Part shown: positions 14,341 through 15,888 of the stretch, piece by piece
Position numbering within the stretch: the first letter of the stretch is position 1
How the letters are laid out: every line of letters starts with the position of its first letter
NCBI GenBank assembly: GCA_030833025.1
Contig: JAURHZ010000021.1
Coordinates: 1 to 15,888 of the forward strand
From: Armatimonadota bacterium
GTDB taxonomy: Bacteria; Armatimonadota; Armatimonadia; Armatimonadales; Armatimonadaceae
Length of the DNA stretch: 15,888 nt
Direction of reading: 5' to 3'
Position numbers and translations under genes: made by a program
The notes under the pieces: generated by a model
The model's database searches: none
What the model was told of the DNA's origin: nothing
The model's input: the letters and a program-made list of their open reading frames with translations, nothing else

Positions 14341-15387
14341 CTATGCTGGTTCAAATGCGTAGAGATAGCCATCATCCGAGCCGACATAAATCCGGCCATC
14401 GTGGATGAGCGGACTGCACATCACGGCACGGCCAATCGTGTATTTCCAAATCAGCTTTCCGGTCGCGAAGTCTAGTATCAAAAGCGTTCCATCTTCGGAA
14501 CCGACGACTACTTTGTTATCGCAGATCGTCGCACTGGCATCTACTTTTCCACGGGTTTTGTACACCCATTTACGCTTCCCTGTAGCCTGTTCCAAGCTGT
14601 GCACTTGGCGGTCACGGCTACCAATCACGACACATCCTTGGTCAATGGCAGGGCTGGCGTAGTACGGGAAGCCCTTGTCACGGAATGTCCAGATGATTTT
14701 GGTTGTCTTAATGTCAACACAAATCACTGCATTTCCGTAGTGTCCGAGGTAAGCGCGGTCTCCATCTACGGTGGCAGTCCCTGCGATATAGTCACCAATA
14801 TCGATTTGGGTGCGTTTCTTCCCAGTGGCGATGTCTATGACGTGCAATATGCCATCACAACCGCCGAAGATGGCTACATTTCCAGAGACAACAGGCATCC
14901 CGTTAACGTAGTTATCCGTTTCGTACGTCCAAACCCCACGTCCACTACGCACATCCACACAGTGGACACGGTTATCATAGCTTCCAACCATCGCCCATTG
15001 GCGGCGGCCATCTGGGCTGGAAATCACATTTGCCGTACCTAGAATTTTGTCTTCTGTCCTGTAAGCCCAGCGCGGAGCACCGGTTGGGATGTGGATGCCG
15101 TAGAGGCGGCCATCTGCAGATCCTATGACGGCAAGGTCTCCGATAATCCGCGGGGATGCCTCGATGGCTCCTTTGGTTGCATAACCCCAAAGGCGCTTAC
15201 CGGTTGCGAGATCTAGGCAATAGACATTTTTATCTTCGCTGCCAACGAGGATTCGGTTACCGGCCACAGTAGGCTGCCCCGTAACTGCATCGCCTGTCTT
15301 AAACTTCCATCGCAGTTTGAAGCGCGTTGCGAGAGGGCCATCGACGACACGGCGTGAGAGCGCGGAGGATGCGCGAACTGTCTGCAT
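14341..15387 (-). CDS. Eight-repeat PQQ-like beta-propeller protein, no visible signal peptide
   Basis: This 348-residue protein consists almost wholly of repeats. The strand pattern [VIL]G[SHG]xDxx[VL]xx[LIV][DE] occurs eight times, starting at about residues 48, 88, 134, 174, 214, 254, 295 and 335, that is every 40 residues with one six-residue insertion before the third. Each except the last is followed by a T/S-G-K-x-x-W-x-Y turn, for example ATGKRLW, ATGKRKW, ATGKLIW. An eight-bladed propeller is the natural reading, as in BamB and quinoprotein dehydrogenases. The start ATG at 15387 has GGAAG 6 bases upstream and lies 2 bases after the stop of the preceding gene; a GTG at 15417 would overlap that gene. 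The N-terminus (MQTVRASSALSRRVVDGP) is basic, with no signal peptide or lipobox, so BamB is excluded. Function unknown. Confidence 0.82.
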   Translation of the reverse strand: MQTVRASSALSRRVVDGPLATRFKLRWKFKTGDAVTGQPTVAGNRILVGSEDKNVYCLDLATGKRLWGYATKGAIEASPRIIGDLAVIGSADGRLYGIHIPTGAPRWAYRTEDKILGTANVISSPDGRRQWAMVGSYDNRVHCVDVRSGRGVWTYETDNYVNGMPVVSGNVAIFGGCDGILHVIDIATGKKRTQIDIGDYIAGTATVDGDRAYLGHYGNAVICVDIKTTKIIWTFRDKGFPYYASPAIDQGCVVIGSRDRQVHSLEQATGKRKWVYKTRGKVDASATICDNKVVVGSEDGTLLILDFATGKLIWKYTIGRAVMCSPLIHDGRIYVGSDDGYLYAFEPA

Positions 15388-15389
15388 AA

Positions 15390-15888
15390 TTACTTCCGAG
15401 TTGGACTTGAAACACACATCATGCGCTTACTCGTGCGAATAAACAGCTGGTTCCCAGCAATGGCAACGCTGGAGCGTACTTCAGAGCCTTCTTCATCGAC
15501 ACGGTTTTCACCGATGAGCTTACCCGTTTGAATGTCGTACACGAGCACGGTGCCACCAACATTCGTTGTGTAGAGCTTGCCATCGGCGATGGTTGGGGAA
15601 CCCCAGCACATATTGAACCCAGGCGTGTCTGTCGACCAGATTATCTTGCCGGTCTTCGCCTCAACGCACGAAACTGATTTACGGACATCCGAGACGATGA
15701 AGAACTTGCTATCATGGAATGCGGGTGTTGCTACATCCGATGTCACATTTGAGCGGTCATCGGACTTCCACAGCAAGCCAGTTGCGCTGATATCTCCCGT
15801 CTTGTCAGTTGGACAGGCGTAAACAGGGGACTTCTTCGGTGCACAGACGAGAACGACGCCATCCCCTGCGACTGGGCTTGGGACCAGA
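15390..15888 (-). CDS. PQQ-like beta-propeller protein, C-terminal part (5' end outside window)
   Basis: The frame is open to the right window edge, so at least 165 C-terminal residues are seen. They start LVPSPVAGDGVVLVCAPKK and contain the propeller turns KTGKIIW and QTGKLIG, with strands SPTIADGKLYTTNVGG and SSVAIAGNQLFIRTS. The end, MMCVSSPTRK, looks like a normal last strand, so this is a complete C-terminus rather than a broken upstream half of the next gene. The next propeller gene starts two bases after its stop, so the two are probably co-translated. It most resembles the WRGP-type PQQ-like proteins. Whether it has a signal peptide cannot be seen here. Confidence 0.8.
   Translation of the reverse strand, partial: LVPSPVAGDGVVLVCAPKKSPVYACPTDKTGDISATGLLWKSDDRSNVTSDVATPAFHDSKFFIVSDVRKSVSCVEAKTGKIIWSTDTPGFNMCWGSPTIADGKLYTTNVGGTVLVYDIQTGKLIGENRVDEEGSEVRSSVAIAGNQLFIRTSKRMMCVSSPTRK

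Noticed and set aside
15388..15417. GTG start at 15417 for the eight-repeat propeller
   Set aside because: It overlaps the upstream gene, whereas the ATG at 15387 has a good GGAAG ribosome site 6 bases upstream.

Overview
The window holds about fifteen protein-coding genes packed on both strands, with no RNA genes, CRISPR arrays, insertion sequences or phage genes visible. Base composition looks moderately GC-rich and even throughout. It reads as a chromosomal segment of a diderm bacterium. Three things suggest the PVC superphylum (Planctomycetes and relatives): a very large two-part FtsX-type permease with the 'TGSLAIGDSVR' style N-terminus, a GT4 glycosyltransferase starting 'GSFHCGTCLRD', and PQQ-type propeller proteins opening with WxxWRGPxRDG. 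This assignment is an inference from family resemblance, not a match I could run.

Layout. (1) 1-2128, minus strand: type IV pilus motor genes, pilB (extension ATPase) followed by the 5' end of pilT (retraction ATPase), with a terminator-like hairpin between them. (2) 2129-2466: a divergent intergenic region with promoter candidates and an 11-bp direct repeat. (3) 2467-6219, plus strand: an iron-sulfur cluster assembly operon iscR-iscS-iscU-iscA-hscB, followed by a CPBP/CAAX-type membrane protease gene. hscA and fdx are not present. (4) 6194-7624, minus: an orphan beta-class DNA amino-methyltransferase, tail-overlapping the CPBP gene. (5) 7764-12995, plus: a tight three-gene unit of GT4 glycosyltransferase, ABC ATPase of the LolD/MacB type and a 1088-residue permease. 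(6) 13088-15888: one plus-strand PQQ-like propeller gene convergent with a two-gene minus-strand unit of further propellers, the last one cut by the window edge.

Working together: PilB and PilT power extension and retraction of type IV pili. IscR would sense Fe-S status and control its own operon, in which IscS supplies sulfur, IscU is the scaffold, IscA a carrier and HscB the J-protein for cluster transfer. The glycosyltransferase/ABC/permease unit looks like a co-translated envelope system whose substrate cannot be read from sequence. The two complete propeller proteins lack visible signal peptides and so are probably cytoplasmic, which is unusual for this fold.

Most of the window is recognisable housekeeping. 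The points most worth a second look are the signal-less propellers (one with eight near-perfect 40-residue repeats), the glycosyltransferase-ABC-permease unit, the reduced isc operon ending in a membrane protease, the orphan methyltransferase with a possible leaderless promoter, and an apparent excess of the hexamer GGATGC/GCATCC.
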